NCBI GenBank assembly: GCA_963082975.1
Contig: OY720350.1
Span: 24,337,875 to 24,401,874, forward strand
DNA from: Labia minor
Lineage: Eukaryota; Arthropoda; Insecta; Dermaptera; Spongiphoridae
DNA length: 64,000 nucleotides
Direction: 5' to 3'
Shown here: piece after piece, positions 63,811 through 64,000 of the stretch
Layout: every line of letters starts with the position of its first letter
Position numbering within the stretch: position 1 is the first letter of the stretch
Made by a program: the position numbers and the translations under genes
The notes under the pieces: model-generated
What the model was told of the DNA's origin: nothing
What the model saw: only the letters and a program-made list of their open reading frames with translations
The model's database searches: none

Positions 63811-64000
63811 ATCTTATTATGCTAGCTAAAATTGTTTGTTTGTATTATTGAGAACCCCAGTTCAATTCATTTTAATCAGATTGATGCAATGATGCAACAT
63901 TTAATAATTGTAATAAATAATTAAAGAATTGTATATTAATATTTTTTAAAGGGTCGAGCGACAGCTCGGTGTCCCATGTATTAATATTACCAGCCAAACC
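63811..64000 (+). repeat. Repeat R5, copy 3, running to the window edge
   Basis: It holds the R5 core, then AAAGGGTCGAGCGACAGCTCG (a CGAGC-gaca-GCTCG hairpin at 63955-63968) and TGTCCCATGTATTAATATTACCAGCC. It is cut by the end of the window. Confidence 0.6.

Overview
This window is AT-rich nuclear DNA from an animal, most likely an arthropod. It has introns with GT/AG borders, no operons, several copies of an APE-type LINE, hAT, pogo and piggyBac-like MITEs, a tRNA-derived SINE, a Ty3/gypsy LTR element, Helitron-related repeats, and lineage-specific C2H2 zinc-finger genes in tandem. The species cannot be named from the sequence. No bacterial-type features, CRISPR arrays, rRNA genes or intact tRNA genes were seen.

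Layout. Bases 1-351 are the 3' end of a C2H2 zinc-finger gene (+). Bases 400-15200 are almost all repeats: LINE fragments with hAT insertions (400-3720), MITEs, and a 2 kb Helentron-like composite (12888-14942) carrying a nested inverted-repeat element and a nested second family. Bases 15213-25435 hold nine minus-strand exons of one SLC17/sialin-type major facilitator transporter. About 468 residues can be reconstructed; the first coding exon is not found. Its introns hold LINE, SINE, MITE and Helentron-like repeats. Bases 25640-28600 are SINE, Penelope-like and inverted-repeat DNA. Bases 28699-33701 are one complete gypsy-type retrotransposon with identical 304-bp LTRs but a broken gag-pol, inserted in the upstream region of a zinc-finger gene.

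Bases 33740-60204 are a cluster of zinc-finger genes of one family: A (+, broken), B (+), C (-), D (-), E (+) and F (+), plus at least three minus-strand remnants. Each gene has a 46-nt first exon (Met-Asp..., ending ...KYPIYI), a phase-1 intron, and a long second exon. Exon 2 encodes an unusual N-terminal finger, an acidic linker and 8 to 17 near-identical 28-residue fingers that differ mainly at the DNA-contact positions. Upstream modules, trailing LINE fragments and finger blocks are shared between copies, so the cluster grew by segmental duplication and finger-block exchange. Repeats shaped it: a gypsy element in front of A, a nested pair of DNA elements in the F intron, and Helentron-like repeats around A.

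Bases 60205-64000 are LINE remnants (including an RNase H-type fragment) and a short repeat family present three times.

The most distinctive items are the zinc-finger family itself, three unrelated-in-sequence repeat families with the same Helentron-like end structure plus a Helitron helicase remnant nearby, the gypsy element with an A_AAA_AAC frameshift site directly before its gag stop, and a probable non-GT splice donor in the transporter gene.
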